DNA of 64,000 nucleotides. It comes from Salinicola rhizosphaerae. GTDB lineage: Bacteria; Pseudomonadota; Gammaproteobacteria; Pseudomonadales; Halomonadaceae. Positions within the stretch are counted from its first letter, which is position 1. The number at the start of each line of letters is the position of its first letter. Made by a program: the position numbers and the translations under genes. Positions 48,949-58,378 of the stretch are shown here, piece after piece. The stretch spans positions 219,082 to 283,081 of the forward strand of contig NZ_BMZI01000006.1 of assembly GCF_014652715.1 (NCBI RefSeq), given 5' to 3'. A model generated the notes under the pieces. That model saw only the letters and a program-made list of their open reading frames with translations. It had not been told where the DNA came from and searched no databases.

Positions 48949-51750
48949 ATGAAAAACTCGACACTTGTCCATCGCGGACATCTTTCATCTCCCCTGCCCC
49001 GCCGTTATCTGCTGGGGCTCGCCTCGGCGCTGGTGCTCGGTGGTTGTGCCACCGGCCAGGTTCCGGATAGCCAGGTCCAGGTTCAACCCGAGGACCGGGG
49101 GCTGTTTGCCCATCGCTACACCGAATCGCTGCCGTCCACCGGCTGGAACCGCCTGGAGTACATTCGCGAGCTCGAGGAGAAAGGACAGGGCGAGAAAGCG
49201 ATCGCCCTGTTGAAACCGTTGATCAGAAGCAACAGCACAGGCGAGATCAAGCTCAACTCTCAAGGCGCCAATGGCTCGCCGGAAGCCGCCTACGAACTGG
49301 GCCGGATCTACGAAGATGGCCGCGGCGGCATCGCGCCCAATCCCACCAAGGCCGCACACTACTACCGAATGGCCGTTCCGTTTGCCTACTCGGGACTGGA
49401 TAACGCGTCGCTTCATCTTGGCCGTCTCTATCGCCAGGGCAACGGCGTCAAGCGCGACCCGGCGCTGGCCTGGAACCTGTTCCAGCAGGCAGTGGATCAC
49501 GACGGCAACCCCAGTGCCCGCATCGAGCTCGCCGAGATGCAGCTCACTGGCGAAGGCGTGCCCCAGGATATCGACGGCGCCCGCCAGCAGTTCGAGCAAG
49601 CCGCCGCCGAGAATGAGCCTCGCGCACTACGAGCGCTGGCCGAGAACTACGCTCCCGGCGGGGCTTTTGGCAGCGACCCTGCCAAGGCGCGACGCTATGC
49701 CGAGCGCTATGCAGGCGCCCTGACCCCGCAAGCGGAACAGGGGGACGTCAGCGCCATGCTCGGCCTGTCGCGCCTCTACGCCGAAGACGGCCTGCTTCCC
49801 CAGCCGGCGCGCCAGAAACAGTGGCTGACACGTGCCGCCGACAGCGGCGACCCGCAGGCACTCGCGGCCGCCGGTCATTTGCTGCTCGACGACGCCGACC
49901 CGGCTCGCGGCATCGACATACTCACCCGTGCCGCGAAAAGCGGCAACGCCGACGCGGCCTACTGGCTGGGCCAGGCCTACCTGGGCGGCGACCGCGTTCA
50001 GTCAGCCCCCGACGACGCCGAGAAATGGCTTCGCGACGCCGTTCAACAAGGCAACTTGGACGCGGCTCGTACGCTGGGCAACGCCTACATCGAGGGCGAT
50101 GTCCTGCCGCGGAATCCGGCCCAGGGTATCCCCCTGCTGGAGAGAGCGGCCAAGCACGACGACGCCTACGCCCTGGCGCTACTCGGCAACCTCTATCTCG
50201 ACGGCGATCAGGTCAGGCGCCAGCCTCAACGCGGCATCGATTACCTGCGCAAGGCCCACGAACTCGGTCATCCCTACGCCACCGAGCGCCTGGGCGAGGC
50301 CTATCTCAACGGCGATGGCACACAGGCCGACCCCGTCCAGGGCGTTGCGTTGCTCAAGCAGGCCGCAACGCAGAATCAGAGCGGCGCCGCACGCAGCCTG
50401 GGTATAGCCTACATGGACGGCACCGGACTCCAGAAGGATCCCGCCAAGGCGAAGCAATGGCTGGCTCGAGCCGTCGATCAAGACCCTGATGACACCACCT
50501 CCAAGACACGACTGGGCCGCGGATATCTTGAGGGGACGTTGCCCGGTCGTAGCCAGGATGGCATCGACCTGCTACGCCAGTCGGCCAATCAGGGCGATGC
50601 CTACGCCATGGTCGTTCTCGGCCGCGCCTATCGTGATGGCGTCGGTGTCGAGCCGGACCTGCAGCGCTCCGAACTCTGGCTGCAGCGGGCACAGCGTGCG
50701 GGTCACCCCTCGGCGCAGCAGGCGCTGGCGCGCACCTATCGCACCAGTGGCGAGCAAGGCAACATCGATGACCTGATTCGCGCAGCGCAGATGGGTGAAG
50801 TCCCGGCCATGGCCGATCTCGGGCGTGCCTATCTACGCGGAGATGGCGTGCGAGCCAACTATTCGAGCGCCCGCAAGTGGCTATCCAAGGCAGCGGACGC
50901 CGGACACCCCGGTGCCACGGCATCACTCGGCCGCATGTATCAGGAAGGGCTGGGGGTCGACATCAACAAGGCCAGAGCCGCTAACTACTTCGAGCGTGCC
51001 GTGGCTGCGGGTCACGTCGGTGCAGAAGCCGATCTCGGCGAGATGCTGCTGCATGGCAATGGCGTACCGGCCAATCCGCAACGCGGCGTCCAATTACTGA
51101 CCCGCGCCGCCAACGCCGGCCACGGCTCTGCGGGCGTGACCCTCGGGGAGGCCTATCTCAACGGCACCGGTGTTGCAGCCGATCCCGAGAAAGGCGTGCG
51201 CTACCTGGAACGCGCGGCCAACGCCGGCGACGACAACGCGCAACGTGTGCTCGGGCTTGCCTACCTCGACGGCAACGGCGTGAAGCGTGACGGCGAACGC
51301 GCCGTCAAGTGGCTGTCGCGCGCCGCCGATCGTGGCAACGTCTCGGCGCAGGCCGCGCTGGGCTCGGCCTATCTGGAGGGACAGGCCGGCATCGCGCAGG
51401 ATGTGGAACGCGGAAAACAGCTACTCACCGCCGCAGCCGACACCGGCCACGCCGGTGCCGAGGCAGCGCTGGGCCGGGCCTATCTGAGCGGCGAAGTACT
51501 TCCCCGCGATCCGCATAAGGGTGCCGAGCTCCTGGTCAAGGCAGCAAAACAAGGCCATCAGTCGGCCCGGCTGTCGCTGGCGCAGGCTTACCTGCAGTCG
51601 CGGGGCATCGACTTCGTCAATCAGCAGCAGGCGATGATCTGGCTCGATGGCGTCATGGAGAGCGACAGCGGCAATGCCATTCAGACGCTGCAGGACCTGC
51701 TCGAAGACCCCCAGGTTGCCTCCGCGGCCAGCGCCGACACCTCCTCATGA
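48949..51750 (+). CDS. Very long Sel1-repeat lipoprotein (AlgK-like)
   Basis: 933 residues, nearly twice AlgK. A signal peptide with lipobox VLGGC gives a lipid-anchored Cys33. The rest is roughly twenty Sel1/TPR-like 36-residue helical repeats (pattern A---LG--Y--G-GV--D---A---L--AA--G). In alginate secretion AlgK is the outer-membrane lipoprotein that joins the periplasmic complex to the AlgE porin. Position after an Alg8/Alg44 pair suggests the same scaffold role. CAAGGAGAC precedes the ATG. It ends in a 4-bp overlap with the next gene. Confidence 0.85.
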   Translation: MKNSTLVHRGHLSSPLPRRYLLGLASALVLGGCATGQVPDSQVQVQPEDRGLFAHRYTESLPSTGWNRLEYIRELEEKGQGEKAIALLKPLIRSNSTGEIKLNSQGANGSPEAAYELGRIYEDGRGGIAPNPTKAAHYYRMAVPFAYSGLDNASLHLGRLYRQGNGVKRDPALAWNLFQQAVDHDGNPSARIELAEMQLTGEGVPQDIDGARQQFEQAAAENEPRALRALAENYAPGGAFGSDPAKARRYAERYAGALTPQAEQGDVSAMLGLSRLYAEDGLLPQPARQKQWLTRAADSGDPQALAAAGHLLLDDADPARGIDILTRAAKSGNADAAYWLGQAYLGGDRVQSAPDDAEKWLRDAVQQGNLDAARTLGNAYIEGDVLPRNPAQGIPLLERAAKHDDAYALALLGNLYLDGDQVRRQPQRGIDYLRKAHELGHPYATERLGEAYLNGDGTQADPVQGVALLKQAATQNQSGAARSLGIAYMDGTGLQKDPAKAKQWLARAVDQDPDDTTSKTRLGRGYLEGTLPGRSQDGIDLLRQSANQGDAYAMVVLGRAYRDGVGVEPDLQRSELWLQRAQRAGHPSAQQALARTYRTSGEQGNIDDLIRAAQMGEVPAMADLGRAYLRGDGVRANYSSARKWLSKAADAGHPGATASLGRMYQEGLGVDINKARAANYFERAVAAGHVGAEADLGEMLLHGNGVPANPQRGVQLLTRAANAGHGSAGVTLGEAYLNGTGVAADPEKGVRYLERAANAGDDNAQRVLGLAYLDGNGVKRDGERAVKWLSRAADRGNVSAQAALGSAYLEGQAGIAQDVERGKQLLTAAADTGHAGAEAALGRAYLSGEVLPRDPHKGAELLVKAAKQGHQSARLSLAQAYLQSRGIDFVNQQQAMIWLDGVMESDSGNAIQTLQDLLEDPQVASAASADTSS

Positions 51751-52991
51751 GACGGCCACCGATACTCTGGAAGCCCGCCGTGCCGGCGGGCCTTTCCACC
51801 GTCTCGCTCTCCATCGCCGCGCCTGCCATAGTTGCGCTCTCCACAATTTTGCTAGCCGTAGCCGTTTCGACATTGCCGGCCTTCGCTGATGAGCGTGTAC
51901 CCGAAGCGGTGCAGGCAGGCGCCGAAACCACGGTCGGCAGCGCGGCGAGAGAGGCCCTGAACGAGCCGCTTTTCAGCGTGGTCGACAAGACCCGGCTCGC
52001 CGCAAGCGGCAATCCACACGACTATTTCAGCTTTGCGCCCTACTGGTGGCCGGACCCGGAAAGCGAAGACGGCCTGCCCTATCTGCGCCGCGACGGCCAC
52101 TACAACCCGGCGACACGAGGCGACGCCACCGACAAGCAGCGGATGATCGACTTCATCGATACCGTGAATGCATTGACCCAGGCGTACGTGACGACACGGG
52201 ACGAGCGCTACGCGTCGCGCGCCGTGGTGCAGCTACGTCACTGGTTCTTGAATCCGGACACCCGCATGGCACCCAATCTACGCTATGCCCAGGCCATACC
52301 GGGGCGCGTCGACGGTCGCGGGATCGGTATCATCGAGAGCCGCCTGCTGATCGGCCTGACGCGGTCGATCGAGCAACTCGAGAAAGCGTCGGCAATGGAC
52401 TCCAAGACGCTGGCCGGTCTGCAGCGCTGGTACGCCGATTACCTGCAATGGATGCTCAGCAGCGACAACGGTCACGACGAGCAGGCCAAGGCAAACAACC
52501 ACGGCACCTGGTACGACGCTCAGGTCGTGACGTTCGCGCGCTTCACCGACCAGCCGGCCATCGCCGGACGGCAGCTCGATCATGCGCTGGATCGGCTAGA
52601 TGCGCAGTTCCGAGTCGATGGCAGCCAGCCGCTGGAGCTCGAACGCACACGTCCCTGGCACTACGCCAACTTCAACCTGGAGGCGTGGTCGATTCTGCTG
52701 GATCAGGCAGCGGCAATGGACGTCGACTGGCCCCGGGGTGAGGCTCGCGACAAGCTGGCTACGGCCTACGGCTGGATAGTGGATCACGCCGCCCGCCCCG
52801 ATGACTGGCCTTTCAAGGAACTGCACGGATTTCACCCCGAGCAGGCAGCGACCAATCTCATCGTGGCCAGGCGGCACGGCCTGATCGCCGGCAGGCCGGT
52901 CGATGCGCTCATCGCCCGATGGACGCCGATTGACGACGCAACGACAGCGGCGATATTCGACCTGCCGCCGTTCGATGCCGGGACCGGCTGA
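51747..52991 (+). CDS. Alginate-lyase-superfamily protein (PF05426-type, possibly PL38)
   Basis: 414 residues. Hydrophobic N-terminus with a long signal sequence ending near LPAFA. DYFSFAPYWWPDPESEDGLPY followed by RRDGHYNP, then NNHGTWYDAQVVTFARF and RPWHYANFNLEAW, are typical of alpha-toroid lyases of the Alginate_lyase superfamily; the family may be PL38, whose members cleave glucuronan or alginate. ATG overlaps the Sel1 gene stop (ATGA), so it belongs to the same operon. A strong hairpin follows. Confidence 0.75.
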   Translation: MRRPPILWKPAVPAGLSTVSLSIAAPAIVALSTILLAVAVSTLPAFADERVPEAVQAGAETTVGSAAREALNEPLFSVVDKTRLAASGNPHDYFSFAPYWWPDPESEDGLPYLRRDGHYNPATRGDATDKQRMIDFIDTVNALTQAYVTTRDERYASRAVVQLRHWFLNPDTRMAPNLRYAQAIPGRVDGRGIGIIESRLLIGLTRSIEQLEKASAMDSKTLAGLQRWYADYLQWMLSSDNGHDEQAKANNHGTWYDAQVVTFARFTDQPAIAGRQLDHALDRLDAQFRVDGSQPLELERTRPWHYANFNLEAWSILLDQAAAMDVDWPRGEARDKLATAYGWIVDHAARPDDWPFKELHGFHPEQAATNLIVARRHGLIAGRPVDALIARWTPIDDATTAAIFDLPPFDAGTG

Positions 52992-53043
52992 TCCACGCCT
53001 TGGCCGACGAGCCGTCAAACCTGGTCGACGCCGCCAGAAACGA

Positions 53044-53073
53044 CAGGGCCCGCTGCCGGAGCAGCGGGCCCTG
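53044..53073. terminator. Bidirectional hairpin terminator between the polysaccharide operon and purA
   Basis: A perfect 13-bp stem CAGGGCCCGCTGC/GCAGCGGGCCCTG with a 4-nt loop. TTTC follows on the plus strand; the minus side is weak. It ends the exopolysaccharide operon and, convergent with it, purA. Confidence 0.85.
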
Positions 53074-53091
53074 TTTCGATACCGGCCGCGA

Positions 53092-54480
<1,389 letters not shown>

Positions 54481-54496
54481 TTACGGGCCCGCCGGC

Positions 54497-55678
54497 TCAG
54501 CCCAGAGGCCGCGTCCACCACTCGCCGTCCTCGCGGACGAGATGACGGTTGCAGCGATGTGCCCCGGGGCCGGTATGCTGCCCCGGCAGGGCCTGAATGA
54601 CACGTTCACCCTCGGCGCGGAGACGATTGATGACCTCGTTCAAGGCCGAATCCTCGTCCGCCGGCGCCCAGATGCCGTCGTTCGGCGGCTCGCGCTCGGC
54701 AAGCGTCGCCAGCTGTTTCAGATCCATCGAGAATCCGGTCGCCGGCCGCGCCCGCCCGAAGGCCTGACCGGTATCGTCATAGCGTCCGCCCTTGGCCAAT
54801 GCCTGACCGTAGCCGGGCACATAGGCGGCAAACACCATGCCGGTGTGATACTGATAGCCGCGCAGTTCGGCCAGGTCGAAATAGACCGATACCCCGGGGT
54901 GCTCGCTGACGACTCCACGATGCAGCCGCACCAGCTGATCGAGGGCCGCGCCCACCGCAGCAGGTGCACCGGCCAACGCCAGCCTGGCCTGTTCCAGGGT
55001 TTCCGCGCCCCCGTGCAGTCGCGGCAGTTCGCAGAACATCCGCGCCAGCGCGGGGTCGCTCACGTGGGTCGCGACGAGCTCGTCGACCTGCTTGTAGGCC
55101 TTGCGCTCGATGGCATCGAAGAGTGCACGCTCGACCGCTTCGTCCCACTGCGCCTCTCGTGCCAGCTCGCGGTAGATGGCGATGTGACTCAGCGCCAGGT
55201 GAATCTCGCCAGCGCCGGCCGCCTCGAGACCGGAGAGCGCCAGTCGCAGCACTTCGATGTCGGCATCGAGCCCGGCGTGGCCGAAAAGTTCGACACCGAC
55301 CTGCATCGGGCTACGCCCGCCCTGATGCTTGTCGGCCTGCGCCCTCAGTACGGTCGTGCAATAGCACAGTCGCACGGGGCCCTGGCGCTTCAACGAGTGC
55401 GCGTCCATCCTCGCCACCTGCGGCGTGACATCGGCACTCGCGCCCATCATGCGGCCCGTCAGCTGATCGGTCAGCTTGAATGTCTGCAGATCCAGATCGG
55501 TGCCGGTCCCGGTCAACAGCGAGTCGAGAAACTCCACGGGTGGTGGCATGACGAGGTCATAGCCCCAGCGGTCGTACAGGTCGAGCAGAGTCCGCCGCAG
55601 CTCCTCCATCCGGGTTGCCTGCGGCGGCAGCACTTCATCCATGCCGTCGGGAAGCAACCAGCGGTCAGCGATCGTCAT
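54497..55678 (-). CDS. hisZ: ATP phosphoribosyltransferase regulatory subunit
   Basis: 393 residues from ATG giving MTIADRWLLPDGMDEVLPP. A HisRS-like catalytic fold (class II core with motif 2-like VRLCYCTTVLRAQ and YHTGMVFAAYVPGYGQALAKGGRYD) lacking the C-terminal anticodon domain, as expected for HisZ. It activates short-form HisG, encoded elsewhere. Upstream in-frame sequence to 55834 is rejected because it contains the terminator region. Confidence 0.93.
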   Translation of the reverse strand: MTIADRWLLPDGMDEVLPPQATRMEELRRTLLDLYDRWGYDLVMPPPVEFLDSLLTGTGTDLDLQTFKLTDQLTGRMMGASADVTPQVARMDAHSLKRQGPVRLCYCTTVLRAQADKHQGGRSPMQVGVELFGHAGLDADIEVLRLALSGLEAAGAGEIHLALSHIAIYRELAREAQWDEAVERALFDAIERKAYKQVDELVATHVSDPALARMFCELPRLHGGAETLEQARLALAGAPAAVGAALDQLVRLHRGVVSEHPGVSVYFDLAELRGYQYHTGMVFAAYVPGYGQALAKGGRYDDTGQAFGRARPATGFSMDLKQLATLAEREPPNDGIWAPADEDSALNEVINRLRAEGERVIQALPGQHTGPGAHRCNRHLVREDGEWWTRPLG

Positions 55679-55794
55679 GAGCCTGTCCTGCCAAGCGGTA
55701 AGTCGGTAATGATCGAGGGCAACACCCGGGCGGCGCCATTCTCGGATAGTCCAAGTCGAGCGAATCGCAGGCGGCCTGCCAGCCGTCGCCACAC

Positions 55795-55819
55795 AAAAAA
55801 GCCGGGAGATGACCCGGCT
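55795..55819 (-). terminator. Intrinsic terminator of the hfl operon
   Basis: On the minus strand AGCCGGG-TCATCT-CCCGGCT is followed by a T6 run. It lies between hflC and hisZ and should end the miaA-hfq-hflXKC transcript. Confidence 0.92.
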
Positions 55820-55900
55820 GCGCGATGGTATCACGAAAAGCCCACGGAGAAATCCCGCGGGTCAGGTTTTGAATCGGTCAAACGCCATCCGCCAATGAAA

Positions 55901-55922
55901 GCGACCGCCCGGAGGCGGTCGC
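55901..55922 (-). terminator. Second hairpin just after hflC
   Basis: GCGACCGCC-CGGA-GGCGGTCGC, a perfect 9-bp stem, 7 bp beyond the hflC stop. It is followed by TTTCATT on the minus strand, so it is a weaker terminator in tandem with the one at 55795. Confidence 0.6.
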
Positions 55923-55928
55923 AGTGAG

Positions 55929-56903
55929 TCAAGGCGTGGCGGCACTCGCCGCGGCGCCAGGCTCGGGGTTCTTCAGATAGCGGAAGAAGTCGCTGTTGTC
56001 GGGACTCAACACCAGCAGGTCCTTGCCGCTGCCGTCGAAGCTGTCTCGGTAGGCCTGCATCGAGCGGTAGAAGCTGAAGAAGTCCGGGTCCTGCTGATAG
56101 GCGCTGGCATAGATCTTGGCCGCCTGCGCATCACCCTGACCGCGAGTGGTCTCGGCTTCCTGTCGGCCGCTGGCCAGAATTTCCTGGCGCTGACGATCGG
56201 CATCGGCACGAATCGCTTCGGCCTGCTGAGAGCCTTCCGCACGGTAGGTCCGCGCAGCCTGCTCACGCTCCGAGTTCATGCGCTCGTAGACCGCCTGGGT
56301 GACCTCGGTCGGCAGCTCGATACGCTTCACGCGAATGTCGAGAATGTGCACGCCCAGTTCCTTGCGCATCGCCGCATCGAGTTGCTGCACCGGCTCGACC
56401 ATCAGCTCCTCGCGTGCGCCCTCGACCGTGTCGGCTGCCTTGTCACCGCCGGGCAGCTGCTTGTCGTTGCTCTCGGCCGCGATACGTTCCTGGATGATCG
56501 ACGACATCTGGGTCTGGCCGAACTTGTTACGCAACGCCTCGTCGGTACGCGGCGAGATCAGATTTTCGGCGACCTGAATGTTGCCTCGCGTGGCTTCATA
56601 AAACTGCTGCGGATCCGCAATCTTCCATTTCACGAACGAGTCGACGATGACGGCCTTGGAGTCGGCGGTCAGATAACGCGTGGCACTGGAGTCCACTGTC
56701 TGCACCCGCGTATCGAAGATCCGCACCGTGTTGAACACCGGCAGCTTGAAATGCAGACCGGGCCCGATATCGTTCTCGATCACCTGACCGAAGCGCAGCT
56801 TGATGGCACGCTCGGTCTCGTTGACGACGTAGAAGCTGGCGCTGGCGAACCACGCCAGCAGCGCCAGGATAATGACGCCGATCAGGGCACGATTGTTAAA
56901 CAT
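55929..56903 (-). CDS. hflC: Membrane protease modulator HflC
   Basis: 324 residues. One N-terminal membrane helix and a periplasmic SPFH/prohibitin domain (VVNETERAIKLRFGQVIENDIGPGLHFKLPV), with a helical segment rich in Glu/Ala/Gln towards the end. With HflK it forms a cage around FtsH and limits its proteolysis. The ATG shares one base with the hflK stop (TAATG). Confidence 0.97.
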   Translation of the reverse strand: MFNNRALIGVIILALLAWFASASFYVVNETERAIKLRFGQVIENDIGPGLHFKLPVFNTVRIFDTRVQTVDSSATRYLTADSKAVIVDSFVKWKIADPQQFYEATRGNIQVAENLISPRTDEALRNKFGQTQMSSIIQERIAAESNDKQLPGGDKAADTVEGAREELMVEPVQQLDAAMRKELGVHILDIRVKRIELPTEVTQAVYERMNSEREQAARTYRAEGSQQAEAIRADADRQRQEILASGRQEAETTRGQGDAQAAKIYASAYQQDPDFFSFYRSMQAYRDSFDGSGKDLLVLSPDNSDFFRYLKNPEPGAAASAATP

Positions 56904-58150
56904 TAGCGGCCCTCCCGCAGGCTGGAACTACGCGAAGACGACTGCGAGCTACTGCTGCTGTTCATGTGATCGACCACCTGCCGGGAAATCTGTTGGAGCT
57001 CCTGCATGCTCATCGAGGAACTGGCGCTTCCGCTCTTGCCGCCGCTCTGCATCTGATTGAGCGGCAGGACCGTGACGGCATCGCTGTCGCCCAGATCGAC
57101 CAGCGCCTTGGGCGTATTACTCAACAACTGGCTGATCGTCTCGAGGTAGAGTCGCTCACGCGTGACGTTTGGCGCCTGCTGATACTGGCCCAGCAGAGAC
57201 TGGAAGCGGTTGGTCTGACCGGTCGCGTCGGACACCGCCGCCGCCTTGTAGCCCTGCGCTTCCTCGACCAGGCGCTGCTTCTGACCTTTCGCCTCGAGCA
57301 CGACGGCCTGGCTGTAGGCATTGGCCTGGTTGATCAGACGCTGACGTTCTTCGCGGGCACGAATGACGTCATCGAAAGCGTCCTGTACCTGATCCGGGGG
57401 CGAGGTGGATTCGACGTTGACCGTCTGCAGGCGCAGCCCGGTGCCGTAGGCGTCCATGTAGGCACTGAGGCGATCGAACACTCGCTGCCCCAGACGATCA
57501 CGACCCGTGGTCAAGATCTCCTGCAGCGGCATGTTGCCGACCTCCTGCCTCAGTGCCGAGTCCATCGCATTCTGCAGCGTCATTTCCGGTTCGTTGACGT
57601 TGACGAGAAACGCGTGGGCATCGCTGACCACGTACTGCGCGGACACGCTGACGCGTACGATATTCTCGTCACTGGTCAACATCGAATCGGTCTGGTTGGC
57701 CGAACGGATACTGGTGACGTTGACGTTTTCGACGTGGTCCACGATCGGCGGATTCCAGTGCAGACCGGGGTTCAACGTCGTGGTGTACTTGCCGAAGCGG
57801 AACACGACACCGCGCTCCGACTGATCGATCAGGTGGAAACCGGAGCCGGCCCAGATCACCAGCGCCACGATGACCACGAGGATTGGCAGCACGAACGGAT
57901 TGCGCTTGCCACCGCCGCTACCGTCACCGGTGCCACTGCGCTTGCCACCGCCCAGCAGACGATTGATGCGATCCTGAAATTTCTTCAGCGCTTCATCGAG
58001 GTCCGGCGGTCCCTGGTTCTTGCCGCCGCGGTTGTTACCGCCGTTGCCGCCGTTGCCGCCGTTGCCACCATTTCCCCCCGGACGACGGCCCCCTCCGCCA
58101 CTCCACGGGTCCTGCTGGTTGTTGCCACCACCTGGCTCATTCCAAGCCAT
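56903..58150 (-). CDS. hflK: Membrane protease modulator HflK
   Basis: 415 residues. The N-terminal cytoplasmic part has a glycine/asparagine repeat (GGNGGNGGNGGN, coded by a 9-bp-type DNA repeat at about 58030-58070), followed by PPDLDEALKKFQDRINRLLGGGKR, one membrane helix (about 87-105) and the SPFH domain (DQSERGVVFRFGKYTTTLNPGLHWNPP). The tail is very serine-rich. It partners HflC. The 228-bp gap to hflX has no clear gene. Confidence 0.97.
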   Translation of the reverse strand: MAWNEPGGGNNQQDPWSGGGGRRPGGNGGNGGNGGNGGNNRGGKNQGPPDLDEALKKFQDRINRLLGGGKRSGTGDGSGGGKRNPFVLPILVVIVALVIWAGSGFHLIDQSERGVVFRFGKYTTTLNPGLHWNPPIVDHVENVNVTSIRSANQTDSMLTSDENIVRVSVSAQYVVSDAHAFLVNVNEPEMTLQNAMDSALRQEVGNMPLQEILTTGRDRLGQRVFDRLSAYMDAYGTGLRLQTVNVESTSPPDQVQDAFDDVIRAREERQRLINQANAYSQAVVLEAKGQKQRLVEEAQGYKAAAVSDATGQTNRFQSLLGQYQQAPNVTRERLYLETISQLLSNTPKALVDLGDSDAVTVLPLNQMQSGGKSGSASSSMSMQELQQISRQVVDHMNSSSSSQSSSRSSSLREGR

Positions 58151-58378
58151 ACCTATTCTCCACTGATGCAGTCAAAGCGTTGCGTCGGACGACACGCGCG
58201 CCACGCGCGAGTGCGACCGTCGGGCATGGAGAGCACGCGCCAGAAGGCGCCGTGGCAATGGCAGGCAGCGCACGCACTCGTCATCGAATCGTGGACACCC
58301 TGCACTTTTCGCGGCCGTCGGCCGGACCGCGAAACTCCCCTGCGATTATTCCTTGCTTCAGACCCGCTCTCGTTGCTG

